From: an uncultured Collinsella sp.
GTDB lineage: Bacteria; Actinomycetota; Coriobacteriia; Coriobacteriales; Coriobacteriaceae
Length of the DNA stretch: 46,112 nt
Assembly: GCA_902470895.1 (NCBI GenBank)
Contig: CABRID010000005.1
Span: 1 to 46,112 of the forward strand
Reading direction: 5' to 3'
Shown here: piece after piece, positions 34,342-43,090 of the stretch
How the letters are laid out: each line of letters begins with the position of its first letter
How positions within the stretch are numbered: the stretch's first letter is position 1
Made by a program: the position numbers and the translations under genes
The notes under the pieces: model-generated
The model's input: only the letters and a program-made list of their open reading frames with translations
What the model was told of the DNA's origin: nothing
The model's database searches: none

Positions 34342-35685
34342 CTAGTTCGCCATGACGCCTTCGGTCCAGGCCTCGACGTCCTCGATACGCAGGACGTTGG
34401 CGACCTCGGCTACGCAGTCGACACTGGCAAGCTCGGCGGCGGCAGCCTGGACGTCCTTCTCGAGTGCGCGGTGCGTCAGGAAGATGACCGAGCAGGCATC
34501 GCTGACGCCCGACTTGCCATCTTCGACCTGATTGATGAGCGAGATCGAGATGTTGTGCTTGGCAAAGATGTCGACCGTCTCGGACAGGGCGCCCACGCGG
34601 TCGGCGACCTTCAGACGCGCATAGTACTTGGTCTGGAGCTCGTCCATGGGCTTAAAGGCGAGGTTGTGACCATAGGGCTCAATCTCGGGCAGCGGAGCCA
34701 CGCCGCGGCTGATCTGCTCGGAGAGCGACAGGATATCGCCCACGACGGCGCTCGCAGTGGGGAAGGAGCCTGCGCCCGCGCCGTAGAACATGGTCTCGCC
34801 CACGGCGTCACCCACCACGTAGACGGCGTTCATGGCGCCGTTGACCTTGGCGAGCATATGGTCGGCGGGAATCAGCGTGGGATGCACGCGGACATCGACG
34901 CCGGCGTCGGTGTTGCGTGCGATGCCCAGCAGCTTGATGGTGTAGCCGAGCTCGCGGGCCTGGGCGATGTCCTCGGCGCCGATGGTACGGATACCCTGCT
35001 GGTACACATCGTCGGTGGTAACGCGGGTGCCAAAGCCGATGGAGGCGAGGATGGCCGTCTTGCTGGCGGCGTCGAAGCCGTCGACGTCTGCGGACGGGTC
35101 GGCCTCGGCATAGCCCTTGGCCTGGGCGTCGGCGAGCACGTCAGCGTAATCGGCGCCCTCGGCGTCCATGCGCGACAGGATATAGTTGGTAGTGCCGTTG
35201 AGGATGCCGGCGATGGTCAGGATCTTGTTGCCCACCAGGTCGTGCTCGAGCGTGCTGACGATGGGGATGCCGCCACCGCAGCTGGCCTCGCACTTAATCT
35301 GCACGCCGCACTCACGCGCCTTCTCGGCGAGCGTCTCGACATGACGGCCCAGCAGGGCCTTGTTGGCAGAGACGACGTGCTTGCCGTTCTCGAAGGCGGT
35401 GGTGAAGATCTCGGTCGCGGGGTGCTCGCCTCCGATGAGCTCGACGACGATATCGACGGCTGGGTCGGTGACGACATCATGCCAGTCACTCGTAAAGGCC
35501 TCGCGCTCAATACCGGCTGTTTCGGCCTGCTCCCAGACAAGCGCGCAGGCGCGGGTCAGCTTAAGGTCGATGCCGTAGGCGGCCAGGTACTCATCGTGGT
35601 GGCTCTTGATCAGACGGGCCGCGCCGCCGCCGACGGTTCCCAGACCGATCAGACCGACGTTCACGGTGCGCAGGGGTTCGCTCAT
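34342..35685 (-). CDS. hom: Homoserine dehydrogenase with C-terminal ACT domain
   Basis: 447 residues. It reduces aspartate semialdehyde to homoserine for threonine and methionine. NAD(P)-binding GLIGLGTVGGG (11-21), SANKALLGRH, the catalytic-domain ILNGTTNYILSRM and KGYAEADPSADVDGFDAASK are all canonical. The C-terminal ACT domain (about 365-440, with RVGALSETVDIFAKHNISI) is the usual threonine feedback site. The ATG at 35685 has AAGGAG upstream. It is a single-gene unit, ending with its own terminator and divergent from the liv locus. Confidence 0.96.
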   Translation of the reverse strand: MSEPLRTVNVGLIGLGTVGGGAARLIKSHHDEYLAAYGIDLKLTRACALVWEQAETAGIEREAFTSDWHDVVTDPAVDIVVELIGGEHPATEIFTTAFENGKHVVSANKALLGRHVETLAEKARECGVQIKCEASCGGGIPIVSTLEHDLVGNKILTIAGILNGTTNYILSRMDAEGADYADVLADAQAKGYAEADPSADVDGFDAASKTAILASIGFGTRVTTDDVYQQGIRTIGAEDIAQARELGYTIKLLGIARNTDAGVDVRVHPTLIPADHMLAKVNGAMNAVYVVGDAVGETMFYGAGAGSFPTASAVVGDILSLSEQISRGVAPLPEIEPYGHNLAFKPMDELQTKYYARLKVADRVGALSETVDIFAKHNISISLINQVEDGKSGVSDACSVIFLTHRALEKDVQAAAAELASVDCVAEVANVLRIEDVEAWTEGVMAN

Positions 35686-35936
35686 AGATAACTCCTTCGT
35701 GCATCTTATGGATGGATAAACCGCTTAAAGGTTGAGTGCATTCTAGCGTGAACCGGGGGCGCGTGCTCGCCAGGCAACAGGAGCCGCACAAAACGGCACC
35801 CCCGAAACGCTGCGGAAACATTGGAAACACGCTCGCTACAAACGGACTTCCGTAACAAACTGTCAACGTTTGCGCCATAAGGTTTGCCCTGTACCGCAAG
35901 ACGGCCGCACCGCGGCCAGCGAAAAAGGGGGACACC

Positions 35937-37103
35937 ATGTTCAACATCAACAGCACGCTCAGCCGTAGGAACTTTCTCGCCGGCGCTGCGGCGCTCGGCA
36001 GCACCGCCGCACTCGCTGGTTGCTCGTCGGGTGGCTCGGACGGCGGCACCGCCGATGACGGCAAGACCTTCAAGATCGGTGTCATCGGCCCTCTGACCGG
36101 CGCCGCGGCAACCTATGGCGTTTCGGCCGAGAAGGGTGCCAAGCTTGCCGCCAAGGATTTCTCGACCAAGGACCTCAAACTCTCGCTTAAGTCCGAGGAT
36201 GACGTCGCCGACGGCGAGAAGGCTATCAACGCCTTCAATACCCTGTGCGACTGGGGCATGCAGGCGCTCGTCGGCCCCGTCACGACTGGTGCCGCCGTCG
36301 CTGTCTCGGGCGAGATCGCCGACGATATGCTCATGGTCACGCCCTCTGCTTCGTCCCTCGACGTCACCAAGGACAAGACCACGGTTTTCCAGGTTTGCTT
36401 TACCGACCCCACCATGGGCGCGAGTGCTGCCAAGTTTTTGGCCGAGAAGTATGCAGACGCCAAGATCGCCCTGTTCTACAACTCCGGCGATACGTACAGC
36501 TCGGGTGTTGCCGATGCCTTTGCCGAGCAGGCCAAGGCATCCAAGCTCGACATCGTCGATACCGAGACCTTTAAGGACGACTCCTCCACGAGCTTTACCA
36601 ACCAGCTCACCAAGGCCAAGGAGGCCGGCGCCACGCTCATCTTTGCGCCGATCTACTACACGCCGGCGTCCGTTTTGCTCAAGAATGCCAAGGACATGGG
36701 ATACGACATGACCCTCATGGGTACCGACGGCATGGACGGCCTGCTCTCCGTTGAGGGCTTCGACACCTCCCTTGCCGAGGGTGTGCTGCTCATGACCCCG
36801 TTCTCTGCCGACGATGAGAAGAACGCCGACTTCGTCAAGGCATATAAGGACGCCTACGACGAGACGCCCAACCAGTTTGCCGCCGATGCCTATGACTGCG
36901 TCCATGCGATTGTCGAGGCTATCGATAAGGCAGACATCGATATTACGGCCGACGGCGCCGACATTGCCGGCGACCTCGCCAAGGCCATGCGTAAAATCAA
37001 GATCGAGGGCCTGACGGGCGAGCTCACGTGGAACGACGAAGGCCAAGTCGAGAAGCCCGCTACGGCCTATGTGATTCAGGACGGCAAGTACATCGCCGCC
37101 TAA
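35937..37103 (+). CDS. Branched-chain amino acid ABC transporter binding lipoprotein, copy 1
   Basis: 388-residue periplasmic-type binding protein of the LivJ family, tethered as a lipoprotein. The N-terminus has a Tat-like SRRNFL motif and a lipobox LAGC (Cys about 28). The mature part begins KIGVIGPLTGAAATYG, holds ALVGPVTTGAAVAVS and FAPIYYTPASVLLKNAKDMG, and ends LTGELTWNDEGQ. It binds leucine, isoleucine, valine or a related ligand for LivHMGF. The ATG at 35937 has AAAGGGGG upstream. A paralogue follows 271 bases downstream. It may have its own promoter in the divergent gap with hom. Confidence 0.93.
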   Translation: MFNINSTLSRRNFLAGAAALGSTAALAGCSSGGSDGGTADDGKTFKIGVIGPLTGAAATYGVSAEKGAKLAAKDFSTKDLKLSLKSEDDVADGEKAINAFNTLCDWGMQALVGPVTTGAAVAVSGEIADDMLMVTPSASSLDVTKDKTTVFQVCFTDPTMGASAAKFLAEKYADAKIALFYNSGDTYSSGVADAFAEQAKASKLDIVDTETFKDDSSTSFTNQLTKAKEAGATLIFAPIYYTPASVLLKNAKDMGYDMTLMGTDGMDGLLSVEGFDTSLAEGVLLMTPFSADDEKNADFVKAYKDAYDETPNQFAADAYDCVHAIVEAIDKADIDITADGADIAGDLAKAMRKIKIEGLTGELTWNDEGQVEKPATAYVIQDGKYIAA

Positions 37104-37171
37104 GTGCGCATAAAGCACGACCGGTGAGGCTGTTTTATTCAGGGCAGGGACGCCTGTAACAGAATGGAAAC

Positions 37172-37213
37172 ATTACTTTTACATAATAAAGTGGCAATAC
37201 TGCATAAAGTAAT
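37172..37213. promoter_or_regulatory. AT-rich inverted repeat upstream of the second binding protein gene
   Basis: An 8-bp inverted repeat (ATTACTTT at 37172-37179, AAAGTAAT at 37206-37213) lies in an unusually AT-rich patch (about 37160-37300) between the two binding protein genes. A TACTAT (37294-37299) could be a -10 box. Two small hairpins follow (37308-37321 and 37333-37353). This suggests separate control of the second binding protein and the permease genes. Confidence 0.4.
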
Positions 37214-37374
37214 AGAAATACGCAGAATTATGGATAAATGAACAAATCCAAAGAAAAGTTGAAATAATCGCCACTTTCCTTAACTAAAGCGTCTACTATT
37301 TTGCGAACGCCGAACACGGCGAAGGATGGCCTGTCGGGTAACCGAAACCCGACGAGATTTGAGAGGAGAGCCGC

Positions 37375-38562
37375 ATGTCGAGCCTCACCGGTAAGTCATT
37401 GAACCCTGTTATGAATCGCAGGAGCGTTATCGCGAGCGCAGCAGGTCTGGGGGCGATGTCCATTCTAGCTGGCTGCTCCTCCAACGGCGGCGACAGTGGT
37501 TCCGCTTCGGGCGACGCTTCGTTTAAGATCGGCACCATCGGCCCGCTGACCGGCGCCAACGCGTCCTACGGCAAGTCCGTTACCCAGGCTGTCGAGCTTG
37601 GCTGCAAGGATTTCTCGACCAAGGAGCTGCCGCTTGTCAGCAAGGCCGAGGACGACCAGGCTGACGGCGAGAAGGCCGTCAACGCCTTCAACACCCTGCT
37701 CGACTGGGGCATGCAGGCCCTCGTCGGCCCGACCACCACGGGTGCGTCGGTTGCCGTTGCCGCAGAGTGTGGTAACGACCCCAAGACGTTCATGATCACC
37801 CCGTCCGCGTCCTCCGAGGACGTTACCAAGGGCAAGGATTGCGTCTTCCAGGTTTGCTTCACCGACCCCAACCAGGGTGTCAACGCTGCCAAGTTCCTGG
37901 CGCAGAAGTATGCGAACGAGAAGTTCGTGCTGTTCTATAACTCCGGCGACGCCTATTCTTCGGGCATCGCAGATTCTTTTAAGGCCCAGGCCGCTAAGTC
38001 TAAGCTTGAGATTGTCGACGAGGAGACCTTCAAGGACGACTCTGCTACGAGTTTTACCAACCAGCTGACCAAGGCAAAGCAGGCCGGCGCCACCATGATT
38101 TTTGCACCGATCTACTACACGCCCGCATCCGTCCTGCTCAAGAACGCCAAGGACATGGGCTACGACGTCAAGATGATGGGCTGCGACGGTATGGACGGTA
38201 TCCTGGGCGTGGAAGGTTTCGACACCTCTCTGGCCGAGGGTCTGCTGCTCATGACCCCATTCTCCGCCGATGACGAGAAGAATGCCGACTTCGTCAACGC
38301 CTACAAGGATAAGTATGGCGAGACTCCGGACCAGTTTGCCGCCGACGCCTACGACGGCGTGCATGCGGTGGTCGAGGCCCTCAAGGAAGCCGGCCTGGGT
38401 GCCGACGCCGACCCGACCGAGGTTGCCGAGAAGCTTCCCGAGGCTATGCGCAACATTACCGTTGACGGTCTGACTGGCAAGCTCTCTTGGAACGACAAGG
38501 GCCAGGTCCAGAAGGACCCGACGGCGTACGTCATTACCGACGGCAAGTACGTACAGGCCTAA
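37375..38562 (+). CDS. Branched-chain amino acid ABC transporter binding lipoprotein, copy 2
   Basis: 395 residues, a close paralogue of the preceding gene; long identical blocks include FAPIYYTPASVLLKNAKDMG, VCFTDP and LLMTPFSADDEKNADFV. The lipobox is ILAGC (Cys about 34) and the leader has NRRSVI, a weaker Tat-like motif. The first part of the mature domain differs most, including TIGPLTGANASYG and GASVAVAAECGND, which could alter ligand choice. ATG 37375 has GAGAGGAG upstream. It lies 139 bases before livH, and was probably born by tandem duplication. Confidence 0.93.
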   Translation: MSSLTGKSLNPVMNRRSVIASAAGLGAMSILAGCSSNGGDSGSASGDASFKIGTIGPLTGANASYGKSVTQAVELGCKDFSTKELPLVSKAEDDQADGEKAVNAFNTLLDWGMQALVGPTTTGASVAVAAECGNDPKTFMITPSASSEDVTKGKDCVFQVCFTDPNQGVNAAKFLAQKYANEKFVLFYNSGDAYSSGIADSFKAQAAKSKLEIVDEETFKDDSATSFTNQLTKAKQAGATMIFAPIYYTPASVLLKNAKDMGYDVKMMGCDGMDGILGVEGFDTSLAEGLLLMTPFSADDEKNADFVNAYKDKYGETPDQFAADAYDGVHAVVEALKEAGLGADADPTEVAEKLPEAMRNITVDGLTGKLSWNDKGQVQKDPTAYVITDGKYVQA

Positions 38563-38701
38563 TTGGCCGCCTTACATAGAGCGGTTTTGATCCCAAGCAG
38601 GGGAGGTTTTGGCCTTCCCTGCTTGCTTGGTATCTAGGGACGATGTAACGTCCCTGTTTCATACATTAACTGGAAACCTATTCGAAAGGGGGATGTGGAA
38701 C

Positions 38702-39583
38702 ATGACGGTCTTTATCCAATACCTGGTCAACGGCCTGTCCATGGGCAGCGTCTACGCCATCATCGCGTTGGGCTACACCATGGTCTACGGTATCGCCAAG
38801 ATGCTCAACTTCGCTCACGGCGACGTCATCATGGTCGGTGCCTATGTCTCGTTCTGCGCCACGTCGTATCTCGGCCTCCCGGGCTGGGCATCTGTAGTTC
38901 TCTCTTGTGTGGCCTGCACGGTTCTCGGTGTTCTCATTGAGGGTCTGGCCTATAAGCCGCTGCGTCAGGCGGGTCCGCTGGCCGTTCTAATCACGGCTAT
39001 CGGCGTGTCTTACTTCCTGCAGAACGCCGCGCAGCTTCTGTGGGGCGCCACGCCCAAGAACTTCACTTCGCTCGTCACCTTCCGGGTGCCGGAGTTCTTG
39101 GCCAAGTTCAACGTAAGCGCCGTCTCACTCGTCACCATCGTCGCCTGCCTGGTTATCATGGCCGGCCTGATGTTCTTTACAGGTAAGACCAAGATGGGCA
39201 AAGCCATGCGCGCCGTGTCCGAGGACAAGGCCGCCGCTCAGCTCATGGGCATCAACGTCAACCGTACCATCTCGATGACGTTCGCCATCGGCTCTGCCCT
39301 TGCCGCCATCGCCGGCGTGCTGTTGTGCTCCTACTCGCCGGTGCTGCAGCCCACGACGGGCGCCATGCCTGGCATCAAAGCCTTCGACGCCGCCGTCTTC
39401 GGTGGCATCGGCTCCATCCCCGGCGCCTTTGTCGGTGGCATTCTTATCGGCATCATCGAGGCGATGGCACAGGCTTACATTTCCACGAGCCTTGCCAACT
39501 CCATCGTCTTTGGTGTTCTGATCATCGTCCTGCTCGTCAAGCCTGCCGGCCTCTTGGGCAAGTACGTCCCCGAGAAGGTGTAG
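38702..39583 (+). CDS. livH: Branched-chain amino acid ABC transporter permease LivH
   Basis: 293 residues, about eight membrane spans. YLVNGLSMGSVYAIIALGYTMVYGIAKMLNFAHGD is the LivH hallmark and the cytoplasmic coupling loop is RAVSEDKAAAQLMGINVNR. ATG 38702 has AAAGGGGG nine bases upstream; the earlier ATG at 38693 touches the ribosome site. It forms the inner membrane channel with LivM and is second to the binding proteins in the operon. Confidence 0.95.
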   Translation: MTVFIQYLVNGLSMGSVYAIIALGYTMVYGIAKMLNFAHGDVIMVGAYVSFCATSYLGLPGWASVVLSCVACTVLGVLIEGLAYKPLRQAGPLAVLITAIGVSYFLQNAAQLLWGATPKNFTSLVTFRVPEFLAKFNVSAVSLVTIVACLVIMAGLMFFTGKTKMGKAMRAVSEDKAAAQLMGINVNRTISMTFAIGSALAAIAGVLLCSYSPVLQPTTGAMPGIKAFDAAVFGGIGSIPGAFVGGILIGIIEAMAQAYISTSLANSIVFGVLIIVLLVKPAGLLGKYVPEKV

Positions 39584-39592
39584 GTGAGCGTT

Positions 39593-40672
39593 ATGAAGTT
39601 TCTTAAAGACAAGCAGACGCGTCACGACTTTGTCACGTACGCCATGTGCATCGTGGCCTTCGCCGTCGTGTTCTTTATGCAGTCGAACCACATGATTCCG
39701 CGCATGATCGCCGGTCAGCTGGTTCCCATCACGGCCTATATCGTCATGGCCATCTCCCTCAACCTCGTCGTCGGCATCGCGGGCGACCTGTCGCTGGGCC
39801 ACGCGGGCTTTATGAGCGTCGGCGCCTATACGGGCATCGTCACCGCGGTCGCCCTCGAGAGCGCCGTTCCCTCCGATCCGGTGCGCCTGATCATCAGCAT
39901 CGTGGTCGGCGCTATCGCCGCTGCCGTCTTGGGCTTCTTGATTGGCATCCCGGTCCTGCGCCTGAGCGGCGACTATCTGGCCATCGTGACCCTGGCTTTT
40001 GGCGAGATCATCAAAGAGATTGTCACTTGCCTTATCGTGGGTGTCGACTCCCGCGGCCTGCACGTGATCTTTAACATCACGGGCAACTCTACGATCGACG
40101 ACCTGCACCTGCTCGAGGACGGCACCGCCATCATCAAGGGCGCCCAGGGCGCCTCGGGCGTGTCGACGTACTCGACCTTCCTCGCCGGCGCCATCTTGGT
40201 TATGGTCGCGCTCGTGATTGTACTCAACCTGGTTCGCAGCCGTACCGGCCGTGCCATTATGGCCGTGCGCGATAACAAGATTGCAGCCGAGTCCGTAGGC
40301 ATCTCCGTCACCGAGTACCGCATGATCGCCTTCGTGGTTTCCGCTGCCCTCGCCGGTGCTGCCGGAGCTCTCTTCGGCGGTAACTTCTCGCAGCTCTCCG
40401 CCACCAAGTTCGACTTCAACACGTCCATCCTCATCCTGGTGTTCGTGGTTCTGGGTGGTCTGGGCAATATGCGCGGCTCCGTCATCGCCGCGGCGTTGCT
40501 CACGGTGCTTCCCGAGCTGCTCCGTCAGTTCTCGGACTATCGCATGCTCATCTACGCCATCGTGCTGATCCTGGTCATGATCTTTACCAACAACCCGCAG
40601 CTCAAGGCGTTCTTCGCACGCATTAAGGACCGCCTTGCTTCCAAGAAGGAGGTGGCAGCCGATGCCCAGTAA
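39593..40672 (+). CDS. livM: Branched-chain amino acid ABC transporter permease LivM
   Basis: 359 residues with the LivM signatures SLNLVVGIAGDLSLGHAGF and the coupling loop IMAVRDNKIAAESVGISV. About ten membrane spans. ATG 39593 has AGGTG upstream, eleven bases after the livH stop; a GTG at 39584 is possible. It overlaps livG by 11 bases. Confidence 0.95.
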   Translation: MKFLKDKQTRHDFVTYAMCIVAFAVVFFMQSNHMIPRMIAGQLVPITAYIVMAISLNLVVGIAGDLSLGHAGFMSVGAYTGIVTAVALESAVPSDPVRLIISIVVGAIAAAVLGFLIGIPVLRLSGDYLAIVTLAFGEIIKEIVTCLIVGVDSRGLHVIFNITGNSTIDDLHLLEDGTAIIKGAQGASGVSTYSTFLAGAILVMVALVIVLNLVRSRTGRAIMAVRDNKIAAESVGISVTEYRMIAFVVSAALAGAAGALFGGNFSQLSATKFDFNTSILILVFVVLGGLGNMRGSVIAAALLTVLPELLRQFSDYRMLIYAIVLILVMIFTNNPQLKAFFARIKDRLASKKEVAADAQ

Positions 40673-41522
40673 GTTTGAGTTCAACAAGGGCAAGATGGTC
40701 CCGTATCCTTCTGGCGCCATCGTTCCCGACCGCGACCTGGGTCAGCGCCCGGCGCTCGAGTGCATCCACCTGGGCATTGAGTTCGGTGGTCTTAAGGCAG
40801 TCGACGACTTTAGCCTGACTATCGGCAAGACCGAGATCGCCGGTCTCATCGGCCCCAACGGCGCTGGCAAGACCACGGTCTTCAACCTGCTCACCAAGGT
40901 GTACCAGCCTACGCACGGCACCATCCTGCTCGACGGTGAGGACACTTCGGGCAAGTCGGTCTACCAGGTCAACCGCATGGGTATTGCCCGTACGTTCCAG
41001 AACATCCGTCTGTTCAACACCATGACGGTGGAGGACAACGTCAAGGTCGGCCTGCACAACCAGGAGCGCTACTCCGGTTTTGAGGGCGTGCTGCGCCTGC
41101 CTACGTATTGGAAGCACGAGAAGGCCGCCCACGAGCGCGCCATGGAGCTGCTGTCCATTTTTGACATGGAGCACCTGGCAAATGAACAGGCCGGCTCGCT
41201 TCCTTACGGCGCTCAGCGTCGTCTGGAGATCGTTCGCGCGCTTGCCACCAACCCCAAACTGCTGCTGCTCGACGAGCCTGCCGCCGGCATGAACCCGTCC
41301 GAGACCGCGGAGCTCATGGAGAACATCGTCAAGATTCGCGACACCTTTGGTATCGCCATCATGCTTATCGAGCATGATATGTCGCTCGTTATGAACATCT
41401 GCGAGGGCATCTGCGTGCTCAACTTTGGTAAGGTCATCGCCAAGGGCACGGCCGAGGAGATCCAGAACAACGACGCTGTTATCGAGGCATATCTGGGCAA
41501 GCAGGATAAGGGGGAGAACTAA
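40662..41522 (+). CDS. livG: Branched-chain amino acid ABC transporter ATPase LivG
   Basis: 286 residues. Walker A GPNGAGKT (64-71), signature LPYGAQRRLEI and Walker B LLLLDEPAAGM, then the switch His in LIEHDM. The C-terminal BCA_ABC_TP_C segment NFGKVIAKGTAEEIQNNDAV is typical. A 28-residue N-terminal extension precedes the usual start of the domain. ATG 40662 is preceded by AAGGAGG, and the gene overlaps livM. Confidence 0.95.
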   Translation: MPSKFEFNKGKMVPYPSGAIVPDRDLGQRPALECIHLGIEFGGLKAVDDFSLTIGKTEIAGLIGPNGAGKTTVFNLLTKVYQPTHGTILLDGEDTSGKSVYQVNRMGIARTFQNIRLFNTMTVEDNVKVGLHNQERYSGFEGVLRLPTYWKHEKAAHERAMELLSIFDMEHLANEQAGSLPYGAQRRLEIVRALATNPKLLLLDEPAAGMNPSETAELMENIVKIRDTFGIAIMLIEHDMSLVMNICEGICVLNFGKVIAKGTAEEIQNNDAVIEAYLGKQDKGEN

Positions 41523-42236
41523 ATGGCAGAGCCGATGCTTTCCGTCTACAACATCAACGTCTGGTACGGCGCTATCCACGCCATCAAGGACATCTCCTTT
41601 AACGTCAACGAGGGCGAGATCGTGGCTCTGATCGGTGCCAACGGCGCCGGCAAGTCCACGACGCTTAAGACCGTCTCGGGCCTGCTGCGTTCCAAGACCG
41701 GCTCCATCAAGTTTATGGGCGAGGACATTACCCATACGCCTGCCGACAAGCTGGTGGGCAAGGGCCTGGCCCAGGTGCCCGAGGGCCGTCGCGCGTTTTT
41801 GCAGATGACGGTCGAGGAGAACCTGGAAATGGGTGCCTATACGCAGCCCAAATCAACGGTGGCTCCGGGTCTCGAGCGCGTCTACGAACAGTTCCCGCGC
41901 CTGAAGGAGCGTCGTCGCCAGGTCGCCGGCACCCTTTCGGGCGGCGAGCAGCAGATGCTCGTTATGGGCCGCGCCCTTATGAGTAACCCTAAGCTGCTCA
42001 TGCTCGATGAGCCCTCTATGGGCTTGGCACCGATTCTGATTGAGCAGATCTTCCAAATTGTCGAGGATCTGCATAAGGCCGGAACCACGGTGCTCCTGGT
42101 CGAGCAAAACGCACAGATGGCTCTTTCCATCGCCACACGCGGCTACGTGCTCGAGACCGGCAAGATCACCATGACCGGCACCGGCCAAGAACTCCTGCAC
42201 GACGACAACGTCCGCAAGGCATATCTGGGTGGTTAA
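41523..42236 (+). CDS. livF: Branched-chain amino acid ABC transporter ATPase LivF
   Basis: 237 residues. Walker A GANGAGKS (38-45), GRRAFLQMTVEENLEMGAY typical of LivF, signature LSGGEQQM and Walker B LLMLDEPSMGL. The ATG comes right after the livG stop with GGGGGAG upstream. It is the last gene of the operon and ends in a strong terminator. Confidence 0.95.
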   Translation: MAEPMLSVYNINVWYGAIHAIKDISFNVNEGEIVALIGANGAGKSTTLKTVSGLLRSKTGSIKFMGEDITHTPADKLVGKGLAQVPEGRRAFLQMTVEENLEMGAYTQPKSTVAPGLERVYEQFPRLKERRRQVAGTLSGGEQQMLVMGRALMSNPKLLMLDEPSMGLAPILIEQIFQIVEDLHKAGTTVLLVEQNAQMALSIATRGYVLETGKITMTGTGQELLHDDNVRKAYLGG

Positions 42237-42245
42237 TCCATTCAA

Positions 42246-42282
42246 AAAAGGGGCGCTGACTAACCCAGTCAGCGCCCCTTTT
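42246..42282 (+). terminator. Rho-independent terminator of the liv operon
   Basis: A perfect 16-bp stem (42246-42261 and 42267-42282, AAAAGGGGCGCTGACT) with a 5-nt loop, ending in TTTT, ten bases after the livF stop. Confidence 0.95.
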
Positions 42283-42351
42283 AAGTTGCGGTGAAATAGG
42301 GACTGAATAGGGGCTCCAGAGGCAAAAACAGTCCCTATTCCACCGCAACTT
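42283..42351. repeat. 23-bp inverted repeat element
   Basis: Arms at 42283-42305 and 42329-42351 match at 22 of 23 positions; the left arm begins AAGTTGCGGTGAAATAGG and both end in GGGACTG next to the loop. The gap is 23 bases. It directly abuts the liv terminator, ahead of cutC. It does not look like a second terminator, as no T-run follows. Confidence 0.8.
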
Positions 42352-42409
42352 CATGAGGATGTGTGACAATGCCCGTCGGAAAACATCTGCTGTCTTTGGG
42401 GGTCTATCT

Positions 42410-43087
42410 ATGCTGTACGAGTTTTGTGCCGAGAACTTTGAGCGAGTGCCGGCGGCTATCGATGCCGGTGCAAAGCGCATCGAGCTGTGCGATAACCTTG
42501 CCGTCGGTGGTACCACGCCCTCGGCCGGCGTTATCAGCGCTACGACCAACTATGCCCACGAGCACGATGCACGGGTGATGTGCATGATCCGTCCGCGTGG
42601 CGGCGACTTTCACTACAACCAGGACGAGCTGCGCATGATGGAGATGGACTTGGGCCTTGCCGTGAGTGCGGGCGTTGACGGCTTGGTCTTTGGCTGCTGC
42701 AAACCCTGCGCTGGCGGATGGGCGCTCGACGAACTTACGCTTGGCGCCCTCGTGATGGCTGCGGGCTGCGCGACCGAGGAATGTAAGCGTGAGCCCATCG
42801 ACATCACCTTTCACATGGCATTTGACCAGCTCTCGCCCGAGGCTCAGCTCGATGCGATTGATACACTTGCCGACTGCGGCGTTACGCGCATCCTCACGCA
42901 TGGCGGCGCTGCCGGTACGTCGATCGAGGATAATTTCGATCACCTGGCTCGTTTAATCGAGTATGCGGGTGATCGTTTGACCATCCTTCCCGGCGGCGGC
43001 ATCACTACGGCAAATCGCGACGCGGTCGCGGCGGCGCTAGGCGTCTCCGAGCTCCATGGCACCAGGATCGTGCCGCTGGAGGTATAA
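42410..43087 (+). CDS. cutC: CutC family protein
   Basis: 225-residue TIM-barrel protein. LYEFCAENFERVPAAIDAGAKRIELCDNLAVGG is the CutC start, with MIRPRGGDFHYNQDE, ITFHMAFDQ and ILTHGGAAGT following. CutC is named for copper tolerance in E. coli, but that role is disputed and no copper gene is near. ATG 42410 has GGGGG eight bases upstream; the frame to 42353 has no ribosome site. It is three bases upstream of the GalT-like gene, so the two form an operon. Confidence 0.92.
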   Translation: MLYEFCAENFERVPAAIDAGAKRIELCDNLAVGGTTPSAGVISATTNYAHEHDARVMCMIRPRGGDFHYNQDELRMMEMDLGLAVSAGVDGLVFGCCKPCAGGWALDELTLGALVMAAGCATEECKREPIDITFHMAFDQLSPEAQLDAIDTLADCGVTRILTHGGAAGTSIEDNFDHLARLIEYAGDRLTILPGGGITTANRDAVAAALGVSELHGTRIVPLEV

Positions 43088-43090
43088 CCC

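Noticed and set aside
37308..37353. A riboswitch before the second LIV binding protein gene
   Set aside because: Two small hairpins of 5 and 7 bp do not match any riboswitch core I know and have no terminator alternative.
39125..40720. A 531-codon frame antisense to livH/livM
   Set aside because: Highly repetitive Asp/Gly/His composition and fully opposite two recognisable permeases. Shadow frame.
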